From contig OY848924.1 of assembly GCA_963693285.1 (NCBI GenBank), positions 2,718,144 through 2,782,143 of the forward strand: a stretch of 64,000 nt of DNA. The letters run 5' to 3'. Both the position numbers and the translations under genes were made by a program. Below, piece by piece: positions 1 through 13,953 of the stretch (position 1 is its first letter; each line of letters begins with the position of its first letter). The notes under the pieces are model-generated. The model was not told the DNA's origin and searched no databases. It saw only the letters and a list, made by a program, of their open reading frames with translations. The DNA comes from Xestospongia muta. Its lineage: Eukaryota; Porifera; Demospongiae; Haplosclerida; Petrosiidae.

Positions 1-648
1 TGACAAACATGACTACAGTACTCAAGAAACAACATATTTGCTACTCCATCTACTGCTGGTAAGTTATACATACAATTTTGTAATAATTGTGTAATAAACA
101 AAACAAACTTCTTCCAAGCAAACAAACTGCTTATGTAGTAGACAATAATTACAACCTTGCAAGGTACAGATAGCAATAGAATATCTTAGGAACATATGTA
201 CATATACTTTGTTTATATGAGCTAGTACATTCCCAACCAATAACAATATGTGATATGTTTATATCATACAACAGTTCACAATACTTGTGACTTCACAGTC
301 AACACTACAACATGTCTTGTTTACATTACTATATATAGTAATGTGAAAATAAATATTGTAGTACATACAAGTATTGAGACATAACTGAATCCTTAGTATT
401 TACTCACTAATAAGACAATGAGGTATATAGCGCTGAGACTACTTATTACAATTAAACTGTGATTATATTATGTTATTTGCTTATACCACACAGTGCATTA
501 TGTATTTCTTTTGTATATTTGTATTCACTATAGTTAACAAGATGTTTTTTTTTACTATCTATAGTGAGAACAGGTTTGTCACTGTGTTATTTTTACAGCA
601 GGTTGTGGCATTTTGATTAAAAATAATAACAAAGGTTGTGGTATATTA
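1..648. other. AT-rich non-coding flank
   Basis: No coding exon with family resemblance or convincing splice sites was seen on either strand. The short open frames here are low-complexity AT-rich sequence. Confidence 0.5.
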
Positions 649-705
649 TTAACCTCGCTGTGTGTGGGCGCAAAGCGAGGGTACTGTAGTCTGTCAGTGT
701 GTGTG

Positions 706-740
<35 letters not shown>

Positions 741-1540
741 GTTTGCACTGCCTGTGTTTTTAAAACTGCTATAACTTGGCAACCGAAGCATTACCAGCTA
801 CCAACGTTTAGCAACGAATAGAAAAACGTGTGGACTTTACAACAGTAGTATCAAGAACATCTTCAAAGAAAACGAAAGCTTAAAACTCGCAAAAGAATTT
901 TCAGGCTGCAGAGGTCAAGTGCCGTTTCTAGAAAAGTAAAAAAACTTAATGTGGAGATTTTTCAGTATGCTGTAGAGAATCTTAGAGGAATACGAATCAG
1001 CAAGACAGAAGGCCGTTGGTCGAAACAATCGTTAGAAAAATTCTGAAAAGTGTTTCAAGATTGTACATGGACTTGGAGTGAAGTAACGCATTCAGGAAAC
1101 ATCTCAAAGTACTGAAAAACTGCTACTAATAGATAATATATCAATTTATATTTGTACTACGGGACGTTTCCAAAGAATGCTTCATTTTCAAGTTACAATA
1201 AATTTTGTATATGAAATATTGAAACATTTTAAAGCATCATGTAAAGGCTCAGAGAAACATTCATCACGAATCTAGCACTTAATCCTGCTTGGCAATTGAA
1301 TGATACTATTACTTACTCAGTTACAGCTTCACAAACATGTCAATCAGAGTGCAAAGTATCCAGTAAACGACAAAGCTTTTTTCCCTTTGATTGAAGAGAA
1401 ATGCTGAGTCACCAAACAACAGTTTGTAATGTCATCACGTGATCCTATCAATAATTTGACCACACCTTGTCCAATCTTAAATGTACATGTTACATGCACT
1501 CTGCAGTATAGATTTACACTGGGTACCGCAGCGAGGTTAA
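649..1540. mobile_element. TTAA-bordered non-autonomous DNA element, copy 1
   Basis: The segment begins TTAACCTCGCTG and ends CAGCGAGGTTAA, perfect inverted ends with a TTAA at both borders, as for piggyBac-superfamily insertion. It contains a GT microsatellite near the left end and no transposase frame. The first 600 or so bases match a second copy at 19486-20182, including the microsatellite and the tract after it. Non-autonomous status is inferred from the absence of any transposase. Its ends differ from those of the piggyBac element at 29317-31563, so that element is probably not its driver. Confidence 0.8.
697..743. repeat. (GT)n microsatellite
   Basis: Near-perfect GT repeat inside the left end of the TTAA element. 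A shorter GT tract occupies the same place in the second copy. Confidence 0.95.
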
Positions 1541-1749
1541 GCATTTTTGTGATTTCATGTGTACCATTGGTATTGAAATTCATACATTTTCATGATGATT
1601 GATGAATACATATGAATTGAACATCTAGTATGTTTTGGTATTGTTTTTCACAAATTTAGAATAGCTCAGCAATAAATGTTTTCCTGTCAAAATATGTATA
1701 ATATGACCACAGTCACTAAATTCTATACTATAGAAAACTTTTTTCACAA

Positions 1750-2450
1750 AATAGATATTTACTTACTTGCCAATTAAGCATGAAAATTAAATAATGGTCA
1801 TTATTTAAATATTTTATAGACTTTGAGAGTGTTTGTAAAAAATTAAAAACATAAAGCTACAAGTTTGTTTTAAAACAACAAATCACCAATTATCATGGTG
1901 TTATAAGTAATATTGATTTAGTAGTACAATTATTACCATGGAAGTTGTTGCTATGGTGATGAATACACAAACACATATCATATACCGAGAATTGGAGACG
2001 ATAAAATTTGGCCGATTTGTAAAAATTTATATTTGGCGAGATTAAATTTAATGGATTTAGCACATGTCTTGTTACCACACCCACTTTAATGAAATAAATT
2101 GGAGTTCAGGTTTGATTCTGTTGTTAGAGGCTACCATGTGTACAAAAGTGTGGACGTGGCAACTATGTGATAAATTTTGATTGTTATTTAATTAATTTGG
2201 TGATTATTTAAAATTCACCAATTTGGCAAATTTTATCGGTCACCAATAAATCCCAGTATACGGTACTTGCTCTATAGTAATAGTTGCTATAGCAGCCATT
2301 ACTATGACAATTATTGTTGCTATAGTAACAGTTGCTATGGTGAGAGACACGCTGTTGTTAGAGTAATTATTGTTGCGGTGACAACGTGACATACATTCTT
2401 TTACTTAGTAACTGTTGTATTACACTGTATATTATGAGAAGTAACTTGTG

Positions 2451-2491
<41 letters not shown>

Positions 2492-2712
2492 AGTGTAGTT
2501 ACAAGTAGTCAACTTGCCAATTAAGCACAAAAATTAAACAATAGTAACTAATTAATTATTTTATAGGTTTTGAGTGTTTGTAATAAATTAAAAGGATATT
2601 GCTACAATTTTGTCTTAAAACAATAATATACTAAATTATCATACTGTTATAAGTATCATTGATATAGTAGTATAATTATTACCATGAAAGGTGTTGTTAT
2701 GGTGATGTGATC
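1750..2712. repeat. Diverged direct repeat pair with TA microsatellite between
   Basis: About 1750-1960 and 2505-2712 are diverged direct copies: both run from 'cttgccaattaagca' to a 'ttaccatg..gttgttatggtgatg' type end. A (TA)n tract lies at about 2452-2487. No gene was recognised in 1541-2727. Confidence 0.6.
2316..2329. promoter_or_regulatory. X-box-like palindrome (RFX type)
   Basis: GTTGCTATAGTAAC fits the RFX consensus RYYNYYATRRNRAC at every position. Binding or function is not shown; it may simply belong to a repeat family. Confidence 0.35.
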
Positions 2713-2727
2713 CTTCGCTTCCTTCAG

Positions 2728-2941
2728 AAAGGTTAGTGTTGTTGCAATTTCTAACTACTTTAAATGACAAAGGTCTCATTTTATTTATTAAAAATGAGGA
2801 TGATGCTCAAAGTTGGGTAGTTATAGACAGAGCTGCTCTTCTCACTGAAGTCAATGGTGTCCTTTTTGCTCCAAAGGAAATTGAACATGCCCATCAAAAT
2901 ATTGCTAGTAATACTGGCATTGTGCCTACATCTGTTCTGAT
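2728..2941 (+). pseudogene. Orphan fragment of a Roc/COR-like GTPase family protein
   Basis: A pyrimidine-rich acceptor (ccttcgcttccttcag) precedes an open frame of about 70 residues. Visible motifs are LNDKGLILFIKN, SWVVIDRAALLTEVNGVLFAP and SNTGIVPTSVL. This is the pattern of the winged-helix-like part after the GTPase in Roc/COR-type proteins, where a leucine-rich helix is followed by 'G-L-ilf' and 'W-V-i-d'. It is on the plus strand, opposite to the neighbouring ankyrin gene, with no GTPase motifs upstream and no clear donor downstream; it then runs into repeat sequence. Best read as a detached exon from a duplication of the family seen at 48-64 kb. A living exon of a gene extending left of the window is not excluded. 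Confidence 0.55.
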
Positions 2942-2945
2942 ACAC

Positions 2946-3864
2946 ACACACATACTTTCTATAGAAATAGTTGCTATGGTAACATACATGCTGTTGCTAG
3001 AGTAATTGTTGTTATGGTGAGTTTTGAATAAATGTGACCATAAATATGAAAAAGTACTTGCCATGCAAATGAATTTCGAACAAACGCTTGTGTCAAAATG
3101 GTTCTTACACATCAATCTTGAACAGGAAATCAATGTAATTTGGTACTTATAAAAGTCAATCATTCTACTTGTCACATACAGAATATTAATAACTTTTTTT
3201 CAAGATGATCCCATGGCAACAATTTATTCACAAGAGTTCTTTCAAATTCTGTTTGTGCATTAGGTACCATTTTTATATCTATAGTCATAAATGTTTGCCT
3301 ATATGTGGTTACTACACAGCCACTTTATACTAATTTGTGTATATTTGGTGTACATTCTTTATAAAATGATCATGTAGCAAATGCAAATAGAACATTCGTT
3401 CAAAATTCTTAGGAACAATGTGTGGTTTTCATTAAATAATGCAATAATATTATACTTATTCACATTATTTCTAAACTACAATATCTAACTTCATTAATGA
3501 TATGATGACTAACAGACAAAAACCTTGAACATTGTTTGTTAATTGTTGTGTTATATATATAGAATAGCCTTGTTACAAGTCACATAATGAAAGTACCATT
3601 TTAGTATGTTTACATAATAACTTATTAAATTCATCAATAATAAAGATTAGTATTGTTATTGAAATATTTCATGAAAAATCATTAATAGAATCAATATCTG
3701 GTAAAGAACAGTTGCTATAGAATGTAGGTTCCTAATTACATCAGTAATACACCTCAAATCATGTGTCTTATTGATTTATTAACCTCATATGAAGTAATTG
3801 GAACTATTTGATTGTCAAAATTTGGTCCAATGATATGTTTTGTAATACAATTACTGTGACTTAC
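2946..3864. other. Non-coding, probable 3' region of the ankyrin gene
   Basis: The interval holds intron-like sequence duplicated at about 6740-7227. No further ankyrin, GTPase or Death-domain exon was found here on the minus strand, so the 3' end of the ankyrin gene is unresolved. Confidence 0.4.
2970..2983. promoter_or_regulatory. X-box-like palindrome (RFX type)
   Basis: GTTGCTATGGTAAC fits the RFX consensus at every position. It lies just downstream of the orphan Roc/COR-like fragment, in sequence shared with about 2270-2360. Confidence 0.35.
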
Positions 3865-6800
3865 TCTATCCTTAGTGTTGATATCAGCTTGTCCAACTTC
3901 CATTAGCAATTTTACTATGTCAGCATGACCATTCTTTGCTGCAAGATGTGCAGGTGTATGTCCTAACTAGAAACATAAGACACAAAGTTATTTAATTACA
4001 AAAGAACATAAACTATTAGACAGTAAACTATATAGTCAATGGAACCAGTCATCAGTACACATCATCATAACAATTCTATTACATTGTATAATACAAGAAA
4101 TAACCCTACAACATGCTCTACATATTCAACACAAACTACTAATAGCAGCTAACATTTGTGACAAACAAACTGTAGTAGTAACATATTCTCTTTGTTAGCT
4201 CTATCTCATTCCATGATGTCACTATATGACATTATTATGGAGTCACTAAACAAGCTAACACTTTAAAACACACAAATTCTATATTAAAGAAAAATGATAC
4301 AAGCTCATGATCAATACCACATCACAAACCACACCCCTTGATTTCTAAAGAATTATATCATATATTGCGTACTTATTTTAGGAAACCACACTCAATAATT
4401 ACTATTAGTATTATTATTCAAATATTTTGTGAAAACTCATTAATACAATCAAAATCTGGTAAAGAATAGTTGCTGTAAAATGCAGGTTTCTTATTGAATC
4501 AGTAATACACCTCAAATCATGTGTCTTCTTGATTTATTAACCTCATATCAAGTAATAAGAACTATTTGATCGTCAAAATTTGGTCCAATGATAGAAGTTT
4601 TCTTTAGTTACAAATTGTTATTATCTCAGTACCCAAGACAATATACAAATCTACTTCCCATATAAAACACAGCCATTAATTAAAGTTAATATAGTTGACT
4701 ATATGTTACTTTTCAGAAACATTTATCTTTATCACACTACTTAATTATAGCACATAACATTTATAGTGATTACTTGACCTGTTACAGTGTTTACTGCTCA
4801 ATCATGTCAATCAATTGTCACAGAATGAAGATTTGTTGTTAGATACTGAATATTGACTTTACCTGTATCTCATGACATGATGACTCAATATTAGTAATCA
4901 CAGATATCCCATTGCTATTACTTCTTAAATTACTTTGTATTATATGTAGTTTAGTTTCAATAAACCAATGTTCAATGAAATAAATGTTTCTTAAATTGTT
5001 TGTAACATATTTCATCTTCACCACACTCACTTCTAGTATACATATACAAAATATAAATCCATTAAAAATAGAGTTTTGCAAAGAAGTATCAAAATTTGAA
5101 CTCTCCAATTTTAATGGCATTACACTAACAGACCACAAGTACTATCAACAATACATATACTATAATCTGTACACTAACATGATCTGAACCACTAATCAAT
5201 CAGTATACTAACCTTTAATAAATCACCATGATGAACATTGACATTAGCACCTGATGCAAGTGCTACATTTACGTTATGCATATCACCATTTTCAGCTGAA
5301 GTCAAAAGTAAGTCATCCTATTAAAATAAATAATATATTATAATTGTGACATGTACCCACATATAATTAGGTCATGTTTATAACATAACATATAAGATCA
5401 CTATGTCCATGTCATCATATGCAGTAGTTATATTATTACATCACTTACATTTCTAACTTGGTCCATATTACCTCCAAAAGAACGTAAGAGCTTAACAATG
5501 TTATTTTTACTGTACCAGTGTGCTATATGAAGTGGACTATTTCCCCACTATAAAATGAAATAAATTGCTTAATAATAACAATAGATCTTATTTATATTAC
5601 ACAAGATCACACATTACTAGCATAATGTGCACTATCAGGGACACATGTGTGTCACAAGAAAAAATCCATACTATATGTATTTCCATATATGAATACAAAT
5701 GATAAGTGTTTATTGTTTTATCAATTTTGTGCTATAGCCTCTTACTAGGTGAGCTTTAAAAAGAATATAAAAGCACATATAGAAATTTGTCTGTGTGTAC
5801 TAGGTGTCACAAACTAGTGTCTCAATTTCTTTGTATCATACTGCAAGGAAATGTCCATTCATTACTATTGTAATAGGATCTAAAAGAGTGATAGAACATT
5901 CGTAACAAGACTCTAGCATCTTTCCAAGCCTAAGATTACAAAGAGCACATCTTTTGAAATAAAAATAATACATTATTCCACTGTTTCTATCTCTTTGATT
6001 ATAAAACCTTTCATAACCTCTATGATTATATCATCTCTACAAATATAACAGTAGACTCTGATAAGTAAATATAGGATCCAATTTCAATTAGCAATTTTAC
6101 TATGTCAGCATGATCATTCTTTGCTACAAGATGTGCAGGTGTATGTCCATACTAGAAACATAAGAGACAAAGTTATTTAATTACAAAAGCACATAAACTA
6201 TTAGACAGTAAACTATATAGTCAATGGAACCAGTCATCAGTACATATTATCATAACAATTCTATTAAAGTCTATAATATAAGAAGTAACTGCACAACATA
6301 CTCTACATATTCAATACAAACTAGTAATAGCAGCTAACATTTGTGAAAAACAAACTGTAGTAACAACATATTCTGTTTATTAGTTCTTTCTCATTCCATG
6401 ATGTCACTATATGACATTATTATTGTGTCACTAAACAAGCTAACATATTAAGACACACAGAAATTCTATATTAAAGAAAAACGATACAAGCACATGAAGA
6501 ATACCACATTACAAAGCACACACTTTGACTTTTCTAAAGAATTATTATATCCTTTTATGTGAACTTAATTGGCAAAACAACACATGATGCAATAAGAAAT
6601 TTTGAAAAAATATTTGTGTATATGTAGGTTGCTACACAGCCACTTTGTACTGGATGTTTACGAAATTTGGTATCCTAGTAATATATTGATTGTCTTAAGG
6701 TTACAATATTTGGTATACATTCTGAACAAAATGATCACATATAACATGCATATAAACTGTTTACTTAAGATTCTTTAGCATAATGTGTGGTTTTTATTTA

Positions 6801-7690
6801 ATAATGTCATCATTATGCTCATTCATATTATTTCTAAACTATAACATCCGACTTCATTAATGGTATCATGACTAACAGACAGTAACCTTGAACACTGTTT
6901 GGTAGTTCTTGTGTTATATATATAGAATAGCCTTGTTACAAGTCACATAATGAAAGTACCATTTTAGTGTGTTTACATAATGACTTAATTAAGTTCATCA
7001 ATAATAATAATTTGTATTGTTATTCAAATATTTTGTAAAAATTATTAATAGAATCATGATCTGGTAAAGAACAGTTGCTATAGAATGCAGGTTCCTTATT
7101 GAATCAGTAATACACCTCAAATCATGTGTCTTATTGATTTATTAACCTCATATGAAGTAATTGGAACCATTTGATCATCAAAATTTGGTCCAATGATATA
7201 TCTTGTAATACAATTACTGTGACTTACATTATCGATAGTGTTAACATCAGCTTGTCCAACTTCAAATAGCAAATTTATTATGTCAGCATGACCATTCTTT
7301 GCTGCAAGATGTGCAGGTGTATGTCCATACTAGAAACATAAGAGACAAAGTTATTTAATTACAAAAGGACATAAACTATTAGACAGTAAACTATATAGTC
7401 AATGGAACTAGTCATCAGTACATATTATCATAATAATTCTATTAAAGTCTATAATATGAGAAGTAACTGCACAACATACTCTACATATTCAATACAAGCT
7501 AGTAATAGCAGCTAACATTTGTGAAAAACAAACTGTAGTAACAACATATTCTGTTTATTAGTTCTTTCTCATTCCATGATGTCACTATATGATATTATTG
7601 AGTCACTAAACAAGCTAACATATTAAGACACACAAATTCTATATTAAAGAAAAACGATACAAGCACATGAAGAATACTACATTACAAACC
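3400..7690. repeat. Segmental duplications carrying ankyrin exons
   Basis: Sequence around 3420-4340 recurs at about 6070-6540 (part) and 6760-7690, and about 4390-4600 recurs at 3650-3835 and 7000-7195. The copies include intron sequence and the GHTPAHL ankyrin exon, so exon number grew by local duplication. They are clearly diverged, so the events are not recent. Confidence 0.75.
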
Positions 7691-10600
7691 ACACCCCTTG
7701 ACTCTATTCATGATACAAACCTTGTCAGAAATATTGGGGTCTGCCTTAGCTGTTAAGAGTAACTGAATTATCTCAACATGCCCTCTAATTGAAGCAAAAT
7801 GCAAAGCACTCTGATGAATCTAGAGAAAGAATAAAACTAAATAATGTGGCTAGAAATTAATTATTAATAAATGTTTAATACTACAAAAAATTTTCAAAAT
7901 TTTCTAACCCTTGCTAATGAAAGATGACAGACAAAGGAGACATCATTACTGTATATAAATAACTAACACATAATAGGTAGTATTGGTGACATTATATTTT
8001 AACATTTCTAATGTAGGCAACTCTACAATATAGACATCACTCCTGTCAATACATATGTTTGCCTGTTCTAATAATAATAGGCACCCTCTGACTTCATAAT
8101 TAATTTTACGAGCACCTAATTAATTAAAAATTGAAATAGACTGAACTTTCTGTTGTAGGTTATAACAATTTATATTTTGTCAGTTCTGGACCAGCAGATG
8201 CAACAGAAACTCTTGATACCAAGAAATTCCGGCTTATTAATTAGTTACAATAACTTGCTACTCTTTAAAAGGGTAGAAAAACTGAACGAAAGACATTGAA
8301 ATGACAATTTAAGATCACCAGTTGTGATAACAGTTGAATAAGAAAGCTAGTTCATGTTGTCTGTATCATGTTTACTGATAAAACTAAGAAAGTGATACTT
8401 TTATAGACATGATAGCCTATGACTACTTCATCTTTCTCACTGCCGAACTGGTAAATTTTATTTAATCAGAATGTCACCTATTCACACAATTTCATATAAT
8501 CATGTAAGTAGATGACACCACAATTCAGGTGCCCTTTTCTTCTAAACTTTATTTTCCTACTCTAATAATAGTCACCTTTACTATAACATTATTTTAAGGT
8601 GTCCCTACATTAATATAACATGTAGTTATGAAAACTATACTAAATGTCTCCAAATAAAGCTCATTAATATATTGTTGTTACTTAAAATAAACCACACCTA
8701 CTATCAAGTTTTGTTATATGGAATTTTTTTAATTTTTTATCTGTTATACAGAGATGTCAGAAATGATACGACTGGAACAGGAGTGACCTCACCACTTTCA
8801 ACAGTCATGAATAAAAATCTTTCTTTGATTTACTTAGGTCAGTCTGTTATAATAAACCTTCTCACATTCAATTTTTGATGCTTCAATATACAGTGGTTAG
8901 GACACAAACATAACACCTGTTCAACACTCATTCATAATGCTCATGTGTTTCCGGTATTAAACTAATTGGACCTTAATATCCTCTTGTTCATACTGAAATA
9001 AAGTTTTGAAAAGTAGCCCAGCTTTGCTTATGAATAACAATAGACAAATTAGATATCTCCTGTACTGATATGTACAATTACCATGTTGTAGCTTTATTGG
9101 TAACATTATATTTTAATATTTCTAAATAAGCACCTCTCCAATATAAACAAAGTTCTGTCCATACATACATTTACCTGTTCTAATAATAAGCACATACTGG
9201 CTTCATAATTAATTTTACCAACTGTTTAATTAATTAGAATTGAGATAAACTAAAGTTTCTGTTATGGACTAGAACAAATGTATTTGGCAGTTTTGGACTA
9301 AGAAAATGCATCAGAAACTTTTGACATAAAGGAGATCTGGTTTGTTAACTTAATAGAATACCTTGCTACTCTCTAAAAGAGTATAGCACCAAAGTAAAAC
9401 ACATCAAAATGACAATTTACTTTCAAAAGTTAGGGCAGGAATTATATAAGATTGTTGGTTCTTGTTGTCTGTATCATGTTTAGTGATTTACATGTACATG
9501 TATATTATTATAATATCTTGTACTGATATAATACATAATAATAGTATTAAATACATGTACATGGACTGAATACAATACACACGTACATGGAAAATAAAGC
9601 ATCTCTGCACATAATACAAACCTTGTTACAAATATTAGGGCCTGAATTAGCTGTTAAGAACACTTATTCATAATGCTTATGTGTTTCTGGTACTATTATA
9701 CAAATATTAAACCAGTAAGAAATTAATTTTCTTCTTGTCAACAGCAAAATATTACAATCAAAATATTACACTTCACATAACACTGAGTATTATATGACTT
9801 ATCATGAAAATATTATATTGTATCCACAAACTTGTCATTATCAAATTAACGACAACAAAGCTATCTATTACTAGTTAACCATCATTTATTATTATTATAA
9901 GGTAATAACTTACTTCTTTATCCTGATAATTCACATTTGCCTTCTTTTGAATACTTTCTTCTACAATGTTTATTAGTCCTCTGTCTGCAGCTGCTAACAT
10001 AATTTCATTCTAATAAATCACAACAAGTAAATACAGATAATATACATCATAATAAATACAACAGTATATACAAGTGTTGAGTTTAATTACATATAATTGT
10101 GACTAGTACAACAAACCACTAATTAATTACCCAATTCTATATATATAAATGTATTCTTCTAATAATTATTGTATAAATGGTTGACACAAGTCTATCAGCT
10201 TTACTAAATATTTTGTCCTTAATCTCAAAGATGGCTACATATTATTCTAAATGTACATGTAATGATAGGATCTCTATTAAAATGAATATTGTGTCTGTTA
10301 TATGAACTGCTCCTGGTATTGATGTGGCATAAATTTTGGCTTCTAACAAGGTATATTATGTTAATAAGGTAACAAAGTATGCTTACTGTTTACTCCAATA
10401 CATCATTAAAGTTAGTAGCATTATAGCTATAATTTAAAATACAACACTTGTAATGATTGAATGTGGGTGTGGCTGCTATGAAACACAGTTGTTTAGTCAA
10501 TCTGTGATAATTTCTTTCATAATTGTAATATGAAGGCAATTATTAACACTGTATGCTGTACCTTAGTATTACATAATATGCTTTAAACTAATGCTATAGT

Positions 10601-11693
10601 TAGTAGCTAGTAATAAGAAAGGTAGTATGGAGAAAACTAGTCATAAACAATATATGTATAGATATGTGTATTAGGACTTGGTAATAACTAGGAGACATTT
10701 TCATGTAGTATACAAGTATGTACATGTACATGATATCAATATAACAAACAAGTATTATAGTAATTATAAATATTGACCTCAACTACATACTATACTTGTA
10801 TACACTTACATAATTAGGAGTAGCTCCTGCATTTTCAAGAATATGTACGATTTTGTTGTGACCATTGATGTAAGCTATAGTATGAGGTGTTGTGACACAT
10901 AGTATATCCCAAGTCACACCCTATATGAAAACAAAGACATTTTAATATATGAACTAAATACAATTACATATATGTGTATACACAATACAAACACAGCTAA
11001 AAACAATTAATACTCATTAAATCTACATATTTTGATTTAATTACTAAGTTAGTAGACACAAATAATAACAGACTAAATAATAAACTAATGAGATCTTACA
11101 TCAGAATAACGACATTTGAAGTTTGCTCCATTCTGGAGTAATTGCTTCACATTTTCTACATTTCCATCTCTAGAAGACTTCCAAAGTTCTCTGTCCTATA
11201 TAATAATATAACAAGTCATTACATTTAAAAATAGTAAATCATACAAACTAATAAAACTATAGAACTAGTCAAAGACATAATACACAAAGTGACAATATTT
11301 TACGATAAATGATTTTTGGTATTGAATATCACTCTCAACTAGTAGTCTTATCACTTGTTGATCAATATTGATATAGATATTATGGTTGATATTCAAGGAA
11401 ATACAGTAGTTATATTATAATAAAACTAGAACTAGACAATAAAGGATACAACTAGTATTAACAATACTAGTCTACTATAAGAGTACTCACTTACTACATC
11501 ATCATATTTATCATATAACATGTAATGTATTGATTGTACACTAACACATGTAGTATAATGGATTAGTTACTGATATACTTACAATATCAGACTGTGTTGT
11601 CTTTGAAAATTGAATTTGTTTTTTCATTGAGAGTTGAATTTGTTTTTTCTTTGAGGGTTGAACTTGTTCTTTCTTTGAGAGTTGAGCTGCCAT
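3865..11693 (-). CDS. Ankyrin-repeat protein, multi-exon (3' end unresolved)
   Basis: Nine exons share phase 0 and have AG/GT borders: 11583-11693, 11100-11195, 10810-10920, 9914-10009, 7721-7819, 7228-7329, 5449-5547, 5213-5317, 3865-3966 (307 codons so far). Most encode one ankyrin repeat of 32-37 residues, the best showing the signature 'GHTPAHLAAKNGHADIV..LL'. Ankyrin repeats are protein-binding scaffolds. The start ATG at 11691-11693 opens a lysine- and glutamine-rich leader made of near 10-residue repeats (SKKKQIQ type). The frame stays open upstream to a possible acceptor at 11744, so an extra 5' exon with another start is possible. The exon style matches the ankyrin part of the gene at 57.5-60.8 kb, but no GTPase or Death domain follows. 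Two further ankyrin exons in the introns are broken. Confidence 0.75.
6074..6151 (-). pseudogene. Broken ankyrin exon (copy of 3865-3966 / 7228-7329)
   Basis: The first 26 or so codons match the intact copies (GHTPAHL, then HADIVKLL), but after a GGATCC the sequence diverges and the donor GT is missing. It probably cannot be spliced into the ankyrin gene. Confidence 0.7.
7863..9660. repeat. Diverged tandem duplication of intron plus ankyrin exon end
   Basis: About 7863-8360 and about 9060-9480 are diverged copies (shared 'tattttaa.atttcta', 'cctgttctaataata' and 'ctgtatcatgttta.tga' tracts). The exon end at 7721-7760 is mirrored at 9622-9660. Confidence 0.6.
9622..9660 (-). pseudogene. Truncated ankyrin exon remnant
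   Basis: It matches the 3' part of the exon at 7721-7819 (LLTA..PNI...K followed by a GT donor), but the 5' half and acceptor are gone. Confidence 0.65.
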
Positions 11694-11862
11694 TGCCAGG
11701 AGGGCTGGCAGCCCTTGGCTGGTACTATTAAGTTGGTCTAGCTCTATAATAGAACATTAAATATCAATGAACATATATCAGTTATACTCTAATGTATTAT
11801 ATATATCACATTATAAAACGAAGAGAATAAATTGTATGTTCTAAATTTATTGTTGAATTAAA

Positions 11863-11865
<3 letters not shown>

Positions 11866-11924
<59 letters not shown>
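11866..11924. repeat. (TA)n microsatellite
   Basis: Uninterrupted TA dinucleotide tract upstream of the ankyrin gene. Confidence 0.95.
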
Positions 11925-11929
<5 letters not shown>

Positions 11930-11943
11930 TGATCATGACAACA

Positions 11944-13893
11944 ATTCAATATCACCTCATGATCATGAGATCAAGTACAGCAATAAATAGTTTATTTTTC
12001 CAGATGAGGCTTCATAACTGATATGCTAGTTAGGATCGCATCTTGGTTTTTGAGGGTGAGCCTGAGCGAGCTGCACATTTGTCATGTAAATAGGATAATT
12101 TGACAATGTACGTACGTCATTCCGTAATACTCTAATTTAGCGTTAAATAATTCTAGAATAAATGAAAATTCTGAAGATTACGGCTTGCTTCAGGTGCAAC
12201 AAAAATGGGTGCGTAAAGGCGATGTCTGGAGTAAAAGTGGACAATATGTACCAGCTGCTTGCCAAGCCGTCTTAGTTCCTGTGGTAACACGCAAATATCT
12301 GCCTCTAGTGTTTTTCAGTCATAAGAGACAAGGTACACAGTCATACAGAGATATATATTTGGTGATATTACTAATGGAGCACCATACAGTTTTATGACAA
12401 TCTAATGCATTAATGGCGCTGGACTATGACATCTTAAAAAACTACAGATGTATGGCTTATTCTAACACATTAGAGTGTATGGTTTTAGGATTTAGAGATA
12501 AGGATTGCTTTAATGACAAGTTATTGTGGCAAGTTTTCTTATAGAATCTGCAAATATATAACATCTGCTGCTATAGTTTAGTTTAGGTCTAGTCAGTGAA
12601 CTATAGGGATACAAATTAACATTTAACATTAAGGTTGATGTGCTAGAGATCAAAATATGCTAATCTTAGTCTGTCCCACTGAACTTGTTACTTTATACAC
12701 CTCTGGCCTGCAATATTTGACATATAAATCACATACTACATTATCTTGGTGCATGTTTACAACCTATGAATAAACAACTGCAACATGAAAATATATTCAG
12801 TAGTTCCTATGCAATTTTTGACATGAGTTAACAAATTTAAAGATGTTAGACCCATGCATGTGCCACTGCATGATTATCTTCTAGAGAGTATTTCTTTAAA
12901 CAAGAACTACATACTGACAAAACCATTCACTTACCTACCACTGGGAGGATGGTCTGATTACAATAGAAGCATCTGTATGCTGACACATACATGTATATAT
13001 GTATATCATAATATTATAATCTATATTTTTGTCTAAGTAGCAATGTAGTTATCAGTAACAAATAAAGAAATATCGCCTTCTTTACTTACATCAATTAGAT
13101 CACACTCTTCAATTCAAAGTCTTCTTTGTCAAAAGTATTTTGTGTGTGGTATAGATTTTATCATCACATGATGGCATGATGCAGTGTGGGTGGGAGATAA
13201 ATGGGTTTCGAAATACTAGCATTATTTACATAACAATACAATTGAATATATTCATGATTTTAACAATGAAATAGTATCACCTGGTGTTAATAGCCACACT
13301 AATACTTGTATGGTTGTAATACCATCCCTACAGAGGTCTCACAAATACATGCACCATAATATAAACCATCTTAATAGTTATACAGTTACCTAAGATAATT
13401 ACCTAAGACTAATGGTTTAGTATTGATGTCTTTGAACATATAACATACTTTATTTTCCTTTAAAAATGAAAAGGATTAATATAAAATTACATAAAAATAA
13501 TTAAGATCTGTTTGAATTGGCAAACTATAATTTCAGAACATATTAATTCAAAAAGAAGTGTTATTTGGTACATCTATGGAGAATATTAATAACATCCATC
13601 CGTTGTGTTTTCTGTAAACTCAATAAAATGTTTAGCAAATAATAATGAAAAAATACGATTACTGAATTAATCACTGATCACAATTTCATTATTTGAGCTT
13701 CTTTGTCATCTTTATTATTACTATTATTAGAGAGCAAGATAGTATAACAAAATGAACAAAAGATAAAACGAGATTTATTATGTATGGTTGTGATACTTAA
13801 CAACACTCACAAGACATTTCATAGTAAAACAAGCAGCATATGATCTCTGTTAGTTACAGCCATAAACGATAACCTTTGAAAATTTAGACGATA

Positions 13894-13953
<60 letters not shown>

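Noticed and set aside
579..791. Minus-strand frame rich in Thr-His
   Set aside because: It is the GT microsatellite of the TTAA element read in frame.
13190..13215. tRNA B-box-like GGGTTTCGAAA
   Set aside because: No A-box or cloverleaf can be built around it.
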